NCBI RefSeq assembly: GCF_000758945.1
Contig: NZ_JRND01000010.1
Span: 1 to 26,156, forward strand
DNA length: 26,156 nt
Direction: 5' to 3'
Source: Lancefieldella parvula_C
GTDB taxonomy: Bacteria > Actinomycetota > Coriobacteriia > Coriobacteriales > Atopobiaceae
The position numbers were made by a program, and so were the translations under genes. Below, piece by piece: positions 1 through 6,695 of this stretch (positions are counted from its first letter, which is position 1; every line of letters begins with the position of its first letter). A model generated the notes under the pieces. It ran no database searches and was not told where the DNA came from. It saw only the letters and a list, made by a program, of their open reading frames with translations.

Positions 1-17
1 CGGCCTGTAAAAGGCCG
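1..17 (-). terminator. Possible terminator of the DeoR-family gene
   Basis: CGGCC and GGCCG form a 5-bp stem around a 7-nt loop, about 40 nt beyond the stop of the minus-strand regulator. The T-tract that would confirm it lies outside the window, so this is tentative. Confidence 0.35.
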
Positions 18-56
18 CCATTTTGTGTTCGCTTAAATAATAATAAAACGCAAGTC

Positions 57-839
57 TTACTTAGCAGGAAGAATAGAAGGAGTGACGCAGACAACATCCT
101 TAAGTCCTGCGGCTTTGAGCTCCTTGATCTGCTCGTCAGTTGCACCTGTATCAGTAATGAGCAGGTCAATGTCTTCTGCAGAACCAAACTGGAAGTTGGA
201 AGTAGTGCCCAGCTTAGAAGAATCAGCAACAACATAGTGCTTTCTAGAGCGCTTGAGCATCTGAGCGTTAATTGCTGGCTCAGGGGATGTTGCAGAAGTA
301 AGACCAAATTCTCCTGAGAAACCCGTGCAGCCCAAGAAGCATTTAGCAGCAGTAATGTGCTGGATGCACTCAAGAGCGGTATCACCAGTCATGGAAGCGC
401 GTGGAGGACGGATGTCACCACCAGTAAGGATGATAGAAAGATCGTGGATGTTCTCAAGCAACAGCGCCTTGCCGTTGTTAGTAACAACAGTTACGTCGTG
501 AGCATCAATCCACTCAAGCATCTCAAGAGCAACGGAGCTGGTGTTGATGAAGATGCAATCACCATCCTCAACGTAGCGAGCGGCCTCGCGGGCAATTGCT
601 TTGTTAGAGCGAATCTGCCTTGAGCCAGAAGGACGACCATAAGGATTAATCAGGGTAGCAATACCATACTGACGAGTCAGGATGCCGCGCTTCTCAAGAA
701 AATCCAGGTCACGTCTGATAGTCAAAGAAGAAACTTCAAAATGATCAGCAAGCTCTAAAACACTTGCCTGTCCTTCTTTTTCTAGCAGCTCAGTAATTGC
801 CTCGCGACGCGAATCTACGTAAGCCTTACTCCTTTTCAT
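57..839 (-). CDS. DeoR-family transcriptional repressor
   Basis: A 260-residue DeoR/GlpR-type regulator, the usual family length. Residues about 10-60 form the N-terminal winged helix-turn-helix with the family pattern SSLTIRRDLDFLEKRG. The C-terminal part is the sugar-phosphate-sensing DeoR domain, with the family-type GGDIRPP and DSSKLG segments. The ATG at 839 is preferred over the upstream ATG at 884 because GGGAGGG sits six bases before it. The gene is divergent from a PTS and sugar-acid aldolase operon, and DeoR proteins typically repress such neighbours until a phosphorylated sugar binds. The shared spacer carries repeated GTTCAT/ATGAAC words that could be its operators. The inducer is not evident from sequence. 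Confidence 0.93.
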   Translation of the reverse strand: MKRSKAYVDSRREAITELLEKEGQASVLELADHFEVSSLTIRRDLDFLEKRGILTRQYGIATLINPYGRPSGSRQIRSNKAIAREAARYVEDGDCIFINTSSVALEMLEWIDAHDVTVVTNNGKALLLENIHDLSIILTGGDIRPPRASMTGDTALECIQHITAAKCFLGCTGFSGEFGLTSATSPEPAINAQMLKRSRKHYVVADSSKLGTTSNFQFGSAEDIDLLITDTGATDEQIKELKAAGLKDVVCVTPSILPAK

Positions 840-1219
840 AAATGCCCTCCCTTTATGAGCAACATTTTTTCTTTGAATGTTCATTCATCAATAAAATAGA
901 ACATCAGAAGAAGCATATCAAGATATTTCGGAAAATAATAGTGTGAATATATATGAATGTTTTAGATTATAAAAAATTTAACATATAAATTTTACATGGG
1001 ATAATAGAAGGCGCTTCAATTACGTTCATAAAAACATGAACATTTGTATAGCTACATGAACAAAAGATGCGCTGAAAAAATATGAACAACTTTGATTACT
1101 GTTTGAGTAAAATTGATTGAAGTTAAGAACGTTTCGTGGCATATTATCAAGTTATTAAGACTTGTCATGAGGCGGCTTTGAGCCAATGTGTCTCATAAAG
1201 AGAAAGGCAAGGTAGTGCT
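840..1219. promoter_or_regulatory. Divergent control region between deoR-type gene and PTS operon
   Basis: An A+T-rich spacer of about 380 bases without a gene. It holds several copies of a GTTCAT/ATGAAC-like word: near 879-884, 1024-1029, 1036-1041, 1056-1061 and 1082-1087. These are candidate operators for the DeoR-family protein. A weak promoter candidate for the PTS genes is TTGAAG (1117-1122) and TATTAT (1142-1147) with a 19-base spacer. If that promoter is right, the operator words lie just upstream of it. Confidence 0.5.
1024..1087. promoter_or_regulatory. Cluster of putative DeoR-family operators
   Basis: One GTTCAT (1024-1029) and three ATGAAC words (1036-1041, 1056-1061, 1082-1087) fall within 64 bases. 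The first two ATGAAC words are 20 bases apart (about two helical turns) and the last two are 26 apart. DeoR-family regulators often bind several direct or inverted short repeats. The assignment rests on position and repetition only. Confidence 0.45.
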
Positions 1220-1675
1220 GTGTTAAGTGATCTCCTTACCGAAGATCTGGTGCAGCTCAATGTTGTAGCTTCTAATTGGGAAGATGCAATTAGAAAATCT
1301 GCACAACCACTCGTTGATAACAAAAAAGTAACTGAGGGCTATGTTGATGACATCATTAAAGGTGTCAACGAACTCGGCCCTTATATTGTTATTACCGAGC
1401 ATGTGGCCCTTCCTCATGCACGTCCTGAGTCCGGCACACTTGAGCCTGCAGTAGGCATTACCGTGCTTAAGGATTCTGTTGAGTTTGGCAGCAAAGACAA
1501 CGATCCAGTTAAGTTTCTTTTCCCACTTGCAGCAAAAGATAGTGAAGGCCACCTTAGTGCCCTTCAGTCTCTTGTTGAATTGCTGAGCGATCCAGATTTC
1601 TTTGCTCAGCTTGAAAAAGCTCAGTCACCAAAAGATGTTGTGGACCTTGTCCACGCAAAGGAAGGTAGGTTGTAA
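1220..1675 (+). CDS. PTS IIA component, ascorbate/fructose-mannitol type
   Basis: A 151-residue cytoplasmic IIA protein that would receive phosphate from HPr and pass it to the IIB encoded next. The active-site histidine is H66 in the family motif LPHARPE. The start is a GTG at 1220, with AAGG (1209-1212) seven bases upstream. Its stop codon overlaps the ATG of the IIB gene in a TAATG junction, so the two are translationally coupled. Together with the UlaA-like IIC downstream it belongs to the ascorbate-type PTS group. The neighbours are aldolases and a SIS isomerase rather than the ulaDEF genes, so L-ascorbate as substrate is doubtful. Confidence 0.92.
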   Translation: MLSDLLTEDLVQLNVVASNWEDAIRKSAQPLVDNKKVTEGYVDDIIKGVNELGPYIVITEHVALPHARPESGTLEPAVGITVLKDSVEFGSKDNDPVKFLFPLAAKDSEGHLSALQSLVELLSDPDFFAQLEKAQSPKDVVDLVHAKEGRL

Positions 1676-1974
1676 TGGCTGATAAGAAGTTTCACGCACT
1701 GGTTTGCTGCCGTGCAGGTATGGGTTCTTCCATGATGCTCAAGATCAAGATTGACCAGGTCATCAAAGAGAATGATCTTCCAATCGAGACTGAGCACGGT
1801 AATCTGGATTCCCTGATTGGTTTCAATGGCGATCTTGTCATCACCATGCCTGACCTCACCGATGAGCTCAACGCTGACGATCGCGTTCCTTCTGCAGTTG
1901 GTATTACCAACATTGTTGACAAGGCAGAGATGAAGGAAAAGCTCACCGCTTGGCTCGCAGAGCACAACGTATAA
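1675..1974 (+). CDS. PTS IIB component, ascorbate type
   Basis: A 99-residue IIB protein of the UlaB/lactose-like fold. The phosphorylated cysteine is expected to be C12 in the N-terminal P-loop CCRAGMGSS, which aligns with the C-x2-G-x-GSS signature of UlaB-like proteins. The adjacent C11 is an extra cysteine. It would transfer phosphate from the preceding IIA to the incoming sugar held by IIC. Its start overlaps the IIA stop by one base. A gap of about 160 bases with a strong hairpin separates it from the IIC gene. Confidence 0.92.
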   Translation: MADKKFHALVCCRAGMGSSMMLKIKIDQVIKENDLPIETEHGNLDSLIGFNGDLVITMPDLTDELNADDRVPSAVGITNIVDKAEMKEKLTAWLAEHNV

Positions 1975-1994
1975 GCTCCCCTTTGTATCTTTTT

Positions 1995-2050
1995 GGCGGG
2001 AGCTTCTCGTCTTACGCAATATGAGTTGCCTTCGGCGAGAAGCTCTCGCC
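1995..2050 (+). other. Hairpin between IIB and IIC containing a GGCGAGAA repeat
   Basis: Arms 1995-2009 and 2036-2050 pair over 15 positions with one G-T wobble, around a 26-nt loop. No T-tract follows, so it is not a classical terminator. It could stabilise the upstream IIA-IIB transcript or set the IIAB:IIC ratio. The right arm overlaps a copy of the dispersed GGCGAGAA word. Confidence 0.6.
2034..2045 (+). repeat. Dispersed repeat GGCGAGAARYYC, copy 1
   Basis: Reads GGCGAGAAGCTC. The core GGCGAGAA was hand-counted 12 times on the two strands. Copies within genes lie at 2748-2755, 8447-8454, 13069-13076, 14817-14824, 15956-15963 and 25024-25031. The others are intergenic and listed separately. 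Confidence 0.6.
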
Positions 2051-2135
2051 AAACCTTTGACAAGAGGTACTTGTCACTTGATTTAGAGAACTTATCTGAG
2101 TAGGTTCGTCGGTTTTTTGCTGAAAGGGATTACGC

Positions 2136-2249
2136 ATACTCAATGCAATTCTCATGCAGCTCAGAGATACAGCCGTCATCATGGGCATTATTACTCTTGT
2201 CGGCCTCTTGCTGCAGAAGAAGTCCGCTGTGGACGTCTCCTCCTGAACT
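2136..2249 (+). pseudogene. N-terminal segment of PTS IIC cut off by in-frame TGA
   Basis: This segment is in the same frame as the IIC gene that follows and reads as a normal UlaA-type first membrane segment (VIMGIITLVGLLLQKKSAVD). It ends at TGA 2244-2246, exactly where the family has Gly in its K-G-T-I/V-K-T-I-I-G-F stretch, so a GGA to TGA change explains it. A good ribosome site, AAAGGG (2123-2128), is seven bases before an ATA at 2136-2138, not an ATG. The first in-frame ATG, at 2154, is too far from it. The gene may therefore carry two lesions, or use a rare start plus readthrough. Confidence 0.7.
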
Positions 2250-3443
2250 GTGAAGACCATTATTGGCTTCATAATCTTCAACATTGGTTTTAGCGCTATG
2301 TCCGCTCAGGTCAACATCCTCAGCGACATGTTTAGTCGTGCATTCGCTGTTAAGGGCGTTGTAACCCAGGTTGAGGTCGCAACTGCTCTTGCACTGAACA
2401 CCTATGGTACTGAGGTTGCTCTTGTAATGGTCCTTGGCTTCATCATGAACCTTGTGTTTGCCAAGATTACCCCATTCAAGTCCGTCTTCTTGACTGGTCA
2501 GCACTTCCTGTACTTCTCCTGCGTACTCGCACTGGTCTTCAGTGCTCTTGGTCTCCCAATGTGGGTCACCATTGTTCTTGGTGGTGTCATCCTCGGCTTC
2601 TGCGGTACTGCACTACCTTCGTTGTGCCAGCCATTCGTAAACAAGCTTGTTGGTGGAGACTCCATCGCAATCGGCCACTTCAACTGCATCGGTTATGCAT
2701 TCTCCGGTTACGTTGGAAAGCTCTTTGCTAAGAAGAACGAGGAGGAGGGCGAGAAGGAAGCTAAGGAGCTCCCAGAGTTCTTCAAGCTCTTCAAGGACTT
2801 TGTCTTCTCCGTTGCTCTCTTCATGATTGTTCTGTTCTACGTTGTTACTATTGCATGCCTTGTCACCGGTCACTTTGGCGACACTCTTGCAAACAACAAG
2901 CCATTCACCAGCTACTTTGGTAACGATATGTGGTGGATTTGGCCATTCCTTGCTGGCCTTCAGTTTGCTGCTGGTATGTCCGTTCTTGTTTACGGCGTCC
3001 GTCAGTTCATTGCTGAGATTACCGCTGCATTTGTCGGTATCTCCGAGAAGCTTATTCCAGATGCACGCCCTGCAGTCGACTGCCCTGCAATCTTCCCATT
3101 TGCACCAAACGCTGTCATCATCGGCTTCATTGGCTCCTTCCTTGGCGGCCTTGTTGCAATGGCACTTATGGTTGCATTCCACAGCCCAACCATCATGATT
3201 CCTGCAGCAGGCATCTGCTTCTTCTCTGGTGGTACTTGCGGCGTTTGTGGTTACGCTTATGGCGGATGGCGCGGTGCTCTTCTTGGCTCCTTCCTGGTTG
3301 GTATCTTTCTGACCGCTGGTCCTCTGATTCTCTATCCTGCATTTGCTCAGCTGGGAATTGCAGAGGCATCCTTCCCTAACGTTGACCACAACATCGTTGG
3401 TTCTATCATCTACGGCATCGGCTCACTCTTTGGTCTTGCCTAA
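2250..3443 (+). CDS. PTS IIC component, UlaA family, 5'-truncated reading frame
   Basis: The open part encodes 397 residues of a UlaA/SgaT-type IIC permease with about ten hydrophobic segments. It contains family-like stretches KTIIGFIIFNIGF, FLTGQHFLYFSCVLALV and a FAPNAVIIGF motif late in the protein. It would import and phosphorylate a sugar with the IIA and IIB encoded upstream. The GTG at 2250 has no ribosome site, and the homologous N-terminus continues upstream in the same frame past a TGA. An out-of-frame 36-codon ORF (ATG 2143 to TGA 2253) overlaps this GTG by GTGA, so coupled re-initiation is conceivable. A pseudogene is the simplest reading. The frame downstream of the TGA is intact, which suggests recent damage, sequencing error or readthrough. 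Confidence 0.8.
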   Translation: MKTIIGFIIFNIGFSAMSAQVNILSDMFSRAFAVKGVVTQVEVATALALNTYGTEVALVMVLGFIMNLVFAKITPFKSVFLTGQHFLYFSCVLALVFSALGLPMWVTIVLGGVILGFCGTALPSLCQPFVNKLVGGDSIAIGHFNCIGYAFSGYVGKLFAKKNEEEGEKEAKELPEFFKLFKDFVFSVALFMIVLFYVVTIACLVTGHFGDTLANNKPFTSYFGNDMWWIWPFLAGLQFAAGMSVLVYGVRQFIAEITAAFVGISEKLIPDARPAVDCPAIFPFAPNAVIIGFIGSFLGGLVAMALMVAFHSPTIMIPAAGICFFSGGTCGVCGYAYGGWRGALLGSFLVGIFLTAGPLILYPAFAQLGIAEASFPNVDHNIVGSIIYGIGSLFGLA

Positions 3444-3484
3444 GCCTAGATTTCTGTAGTACCTACTCAGCTCTACGATTTCTT

Positions 3485-3518
3485 AGGGCGCTCGTGGAAA
3501 GCCCGCGGGCGCCCTTTT
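3485..3518 (+). terminator. Intrinsic terminator after IIC
   Basis: AGGGCGC (3485-3491) pairs with GCGCCCT (3509-3515), with a TTTT run after the stem and a palindromic GCCCGCGGGC inside the loop. It separates the PTS genes from the membrane protein and aldolase genes, so distal genes may need readthrough or their own promoter. Confidence 0.65.
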
Positions 3519-3542
3519 AAAAGCTTCACAACAAGGAAAAAC

Positions 3543-4142
3543 ATGGCAGACGAGAAGAACAACAAAAGTGTTACTGAGTCAGTGCTTGGCGATATGTTTG
3601 GCCTCAGCGTTGACAAACAGCCTGCTCCAGAGCTTCCCAAAGATCAGTTAGTTCTAGAAGTTCTTGAAGATAGAACTCGTTTGATGGTTCAGGGAATTCT
3701 GTACTTGCTCCTGGCGTTTGCTGCTCTTGCTCTGACATTTTTCTTTTGGGTTTACGCCAATGTAAGCGGCAATATTTTGGGTCTTGTTGGTGTTATTGCA
3801 GGACTCACCATTACGTGGTTTGCATCACGAGCCATGGGAAAGCGTTTTAGTCGTTTTGCCAGTGGTATTCATGTTATTGATTTTGGTCAGAAACACGTAT
3901 TTATCTTTGCAAAATCCGACAAGAGAAAAGCACTTGTCGTTCCTTATACCAAGATTAAAAGCTACAAACTCATCCGACAGGGCAAAGCACTTCGCCTACT
4001 TTTTGAAGGCGCTTGGGTAAGCCATCCTTCAGGATTTGAATTTGTAGACATCAACCGTCCTTTTATGGCCTCTACGCTTGATGAAATTCAGAAGCAGATT
4101 GAGCAGCTTATGGCTCAGCATAAGGTCAAAGAGACGCGTTAA
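3543..4142 (+). CDS. Conserved membrane protein, two TM helices
   Basis: A 199-residue protein of unknown function. A charged N-terminus of about 40 residues is followed by two close membrane helices (about 55-75 and 80-97), then a soluble C-terminal part of about 100 residues rich in beta-like segments. The layout resembles small bacterial proteins with a PH-like domain behind a membrane hairpin, but no family can be named from sequence alone. An AAGGAAAA ribosome site precedes the ATG. It lies between a PTS terminator and a sugar-phosphate isomerase and may be unrelated to sugar metabolism. Confidence 0.8.
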   Translation: MADEKNNKSVTESVLGDMFGLSVDKQPAPELPKDQLVLEVLEDRTRLMVQGILYLLLAFAALALTFFFWVYANVSGNILGLVGVIAGLTITWFASRAMGKRFSRFASGIHVIDFGQKHVFIFAKSDKRKALVVPYTKIKSYKLIRQGKALRLLFEGAWVSHPSGFEFVDINRPFMASTLDEIQKQIEQLMAQHKVKETR

Positions 4143-4198
4143 TTCATTGTGCAGTAAGTGTCTTTGAGCTTGGACTCACAGACAGATAAGGAGTTGTA

Positions 4199-4807
4199 AT
4201 GGCAACTGAAAAAGAGCAGGTTCAGGAGTTTCTCTCCATTGTGGGAAAGTCCCTTCATCAGTACGTACAGAGCATTGATTTTGACGCACTCTCCGCAGCT
4301 AAAAAGCTTATTTTAGACGCAGAGGCAAAGGGCGGCCGCCTGCACGTAACCGGTATTGGTAAGCCAGGTCACGTCTCTGGTTATGCTGCATCGCTCTTCT
4401 CGTCAACCGGAACTCCAACCTATGAGCTTCACGGCACTGAGTGTGTTCACGGATCTGCTGGTCAGACTCGTCCTGGTGACGTAGTCATTGCTATTTCCAA
4501 CTCCGGCGAGACAGGCGAGCTCAAGGCCACTGTTACCTGTCTTAAGAACGTTGGCGTGCGCATTATTGCACTGACCGGAAATCCTAACTCTTGGCTGGCA
4601 AACGAGGCAGAGGTTGCCCTTATTGCAGGCGTTGAGCAGGAGGGCGATTCCATGAACAAGCCTCCACGCGCCTCGATTCTGGCTGAGATTATGGAGCTCC
4701 AGTGCCTCTCTATCCTGCTTCAAAACGAGTATGGCCTTAACCCAGAGCAGTACGTTAAGTGGCATCCCGGTGGAGCTCTTGGCGCGTCCATTCGCGAGGG
4801 CAAATAA
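4199..4807 (+). CDS. SIS-domain sugar-phosphate isomerase, KpsF/GutQ type without CBS domains
   Basis: A 202-residue single SIS domain. Family features are GIGKPGH (52-58), STGTPTYELHGTE, the phosphate-binding serines in SNSGET (100-105) and the C-terminal HPGGALG. KpsF/GutQ proteins interconvert a ketose 5-phosphate and an aldose 5-phosphate (ribulose/arabinose), and related SIS proteins act on other sugar phosphates. The tandem CBS domains of KdsD/GutQ are absent, which is common in catabolic versions. It lies just upstream of two aldolases and probably converts the PTS product into their precursor. The exact substrate is unknown. AAGGAG precedes the ATG. Confidence 0.88.
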   Translation: MATEKEQVQEFLSIVGKSLHQYVQSIDFDALSAAKKLILDAEAKGGRLHVTGIGKPGHVSGYAASLFSSTGTPTYELHGTECVHGSAGQTRPGDVVIAISNSGETGELKATVTCLKNVGVRIIALTGNPNSWLANEAEVALIAGVEQEGDSMNKPPRASILAEIMELQCLSILLQNEYGLNPEQYVKWHPGGALGASIREGK

Positions 4808-4845
4808 CCCCAGATAAACACTACAATACGTACAGAGGAGTTTGC

Positions 4846-5742
4846 ATGTCAACATTTAAGGGCGTTATTGTCCCTATGGTCACGCCGTTTAACCGCGACG
4901 AAGAGCAGTCTATTAACTACGAAGCAGCTGAGCAGCTTCTAGAAAAGCTTATCTCCGAGGGCGCTGACGGCATCTTTACGTTTGGCTCTAACGGTGAGTT
5001 CCACGTTTGCAACCCTGACGAGAAAATCAAGTTCTCTAAGTTTATTGTCGAGAAAACCGCGGGTCGTCTTCCTGTTTACGTAGGAACCGGCGCTTGCTCA
5101 ACAAAAGAGGCTCTCTACATGAGCCGTGAAGCAGAGGCAATTGGTGCAGACGCACTTTCTGTCATCAACCCTTACTTCCTGGGCATTTCTGATCAGCAGC
5201 TGGTCGAGTATTTCAAGACTGTTGCTGCAAGCGTAAAGATTCCTGTCCTTCTGTACAACATTCCTAAGGGTACCGGCAAAAACATCTCTAAAGAGGCAGT
5301 TGAGCAGCTGGTAACCATTGAGAACATCAAGGGTATTAAAGACAGTTCCGGCAACATTGATAACCTCAAGGATTATCTGGACGCTGCCGCTGGTCACGAC
5401 GTAGACGTACTTGTTGGCTCTGACGGAAAGATCTCTGAGGCTCATGCTCTTGGAGCTCAGGGTACTATTGCAGGCACCGCAAACCTTATTACCAAGGTTG
5501 TCGTTGACCTTTGGAAAGCTCTTGAGGCAGGAAATGTAGAGGAAGCAGCTCGCCTGCAGGCAGAGATTGAGCCAATTCGCGACATCCTTCACCTTGGAAG
5601 CACCCCTCAGACGCTTAAGCGTTCTCTTGAGCTTGCTGGATACCCTGTTGGTCCTGCTCGTTTCCCCGTTACCGAGGTTGCAGAGGGTGTTGACGAGAAG
5701 ATCTATGCAATGCTTGATCATTACGGAATTGCTCATAACTAA
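4846..5742 (+). CDS. DHDPS/N-acetylneuraminate lyase family aldolase
   Basis: A 298-residue class I aldolase of the DapA/NanA family. The Schiff-base lysine is K165 in GIKDSSGN, and the proton-relay tyrosine is Y137 in LLYNIPKGTG. The substrate-carboxylate loop is GSNGE (47-51) in place of DapA's GTTGE. DapA's conserved Arg after YN-P-G is replaced here (YNIPKGTG), which argues against dihydrodipicolinate synthase and for a catabolic keto-acid lyase such as a 2-keto-3-deoxy-sugar-acid aldolase. The ATG at 4846 follows GAGGAG. An in-frame upstream ATG at 4759 lies inside the isomerase gene and is rejected. It is one step in the putative operon with the SIS isomerase and KDPG aldolase. Confidence 0.9.
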   Translation: MSTFKGVIVPMVTPFNRDEEQSINYEAAEQLLEKLISEGADGIFTFGSNGEFHVCNPDEKIKFSKFIVEKTAGRLPVYVGTGACSTKEALYMSREAEAIGADALSVINPYFLGISDQQLVEYFKTVAASVKIPVLLYNIPKGTGKNISKEAVEQLVTIENIKGIKDSSGNIDNLKDYLDAAAGHDVDVLVGSDGKISEAHALGAQGTIAGTANLITKVVVDLWKALEAGNVEEAARLQAEIEPIRDILHLGSTPQTLKRSLELAGYPVGPARFPVTEVAEGVDEKIYAMLDHYGIAHN

Positions 5743-5756
5743 GAATCAAAAATGAT

Positions 5757-5768
5757 GGGTTTCTCGCC
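5757..5768 (-). repeat. Dispersed repeat GGCGAGAARYYC, copy 2
   Basis: Reads GGCGAGAAACCC on the minus strand, in the short gap between the two aldolase genes. Its 3' neighbour ATCAT differs from the GTTGAG that follows the copies at 12806 and 25024. Confidence 0.55.
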
Positions 5769-5814
5769 AGCTCAATAGGGAAGAGCGAGATACATTTACA
5801 AGGAGATGTTGTAT

Positions 5815-6465
5815 ATGAAGATGCAGAAAGCTGCTGTTTCTCAGGCACTGGTGGATACCTGTGCGTTTGCAGTTGTTCGCGTCCCAACAGTTGAGCGTGG
5901 TATTGAAATTGCTGAGGGTCTTGCAGAAGGCGGCGTTCATGCAATGGAGATTAGCTACACCCTGCCAAACGCAGGCGAGGTTATTGCTGCAATTAGAGAG
6001 CGTCTTGGCGACAAGATGATTGTTGGTGCAGGTACCGTTATGGAGCCAACAACTGCTCGTCTTGCTATCATGGCTGGCGCTCAGTTCATTGTTGCTAACT
6101 GCGGCTCTGATGAGGTTGCTCGTATGTGTAACCTGTATCAGATTCCTTACGCACCTGGTTGCACTACTATGACCGAGGCAAACCACAGTCTTGAGATGGG
6201 CGCTGCCTTTATTAAGTGTTTCCCAATTTCTAACGTCTATGGTCCTGAGCTGGTTAACCTCTTTAAGACTCCAACTCCTTGGATGCCTCTGATGGCTTCT
6301 GGCGGCATTAATCTTGACAACCTTGCTGAGTGGCTTGAGCGAGGCGTTGATTGCTGCGGCATGGGAAGCCTGCTTACTAAGGGCTCAAAAGAGGAGATTG
6401 CCGCTAACGCAGCTAAGGTACGTGCCATCATTGATGAGACACGTGCAAAGATGCAGACTGCATAA
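5815..6465 (+). CDS. eda: KDPG/KHG-type aldolase
   Basis: A 216-residue class I aldolase of the Eda family, which splits 2-keto-3-deoxy-6-phosphogluconate, or related 2-keto-3-deoxy acid phosphates, into pyruvate and an aldehyde phosphate. Visible features are the active-site Glu E45 in AMEISYTL, GAGTV (71-75), PGCTTMTEA and the Schiff-base lysine K134 in FIKCFPIS. The ATG at 5815 is nine bases after AAGGAG; the ATG at 5806 abuts that site directly and is rejected. It closes the catabolic locus and is followed by a strong terminator. With a PTS, a SIS isomerase and a second aldolase nearby, its true substrate may be a different keto-deoxy sugar-acid phosphate. Confidence 0.9.
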   Translation: MKMQKAAVSQALVDTCAFAVVRVPTVERGIEIAEGLAEGGVHAMEISYTLPNAGEVIAAIRERLGDKMIVGAGTVMEPTTARLAIMAGAQFIVANCGSDEVARMCNLYQIPYAPGCTTMTEANHSLEMGAAFIKCFPISNVYGPELVNLFKTPTPWMPLMASGGINLDNLAEWLERGVDCCGMGSLLTKGSKEEIAANAAKVRAIIDETRAKMQTA

Positions 6466-6572
6466 GAACGTGCAGACGCGTGTCAGTGCACGCTAAGCGC
6501 TTGCCAAGCGCGTAACTAACCCACAGTTTGCGCACAGCTAACGTACAACAGCGTTTTTCTCGCGATTTTTAG

Positions 6573-6605
6573 ACCGCCTTTTCTGAAAAGAAGAGGCGGT
6601 TTTTC
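6573..6605 (+). terminator. Intrinsic terminator after the aldolase gene
   Basis: ACCGCCT (6573-6579) pairs with AGGCGGT (6594-6600), followed by a T-run. It ends the sugar-acid locus before ftsE. Confidence 0.85.
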
Positions 6606-6695
6606 TGTGGATGAACTGCGTGACGTATAACATACCTGCACTTTTGGTAAAATAAATTCTGTATCTGTCTCTTCGGAGTAAGAAAAGGAGCAACT

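Noticed and set aside
2244..2246. Genome-wide reassignment of TGA to glycine (as in Gracilibacteria)
   Set aside because: The other 22 genes contain no in-frame TGA at glycine positions, and one gene ends in TGA. A single nonsense change is simpler.
2613..3389. Long minus-strand open frame across the IIC gene
   Set aside because: It is a codon-bias shadow of the IIC gene with no family features and no ribosome site. Similar minus-strand frames over the permease, amidohydrolase and rnr genes were rejected for the same reason.
4759..4845. Longer start for the DHDPS-family aldolase
   Set aside because: The extension lies inside the isomerase gene, has no ribosome site and is not family-like. 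GAGGAG points to the ATG at 4846.
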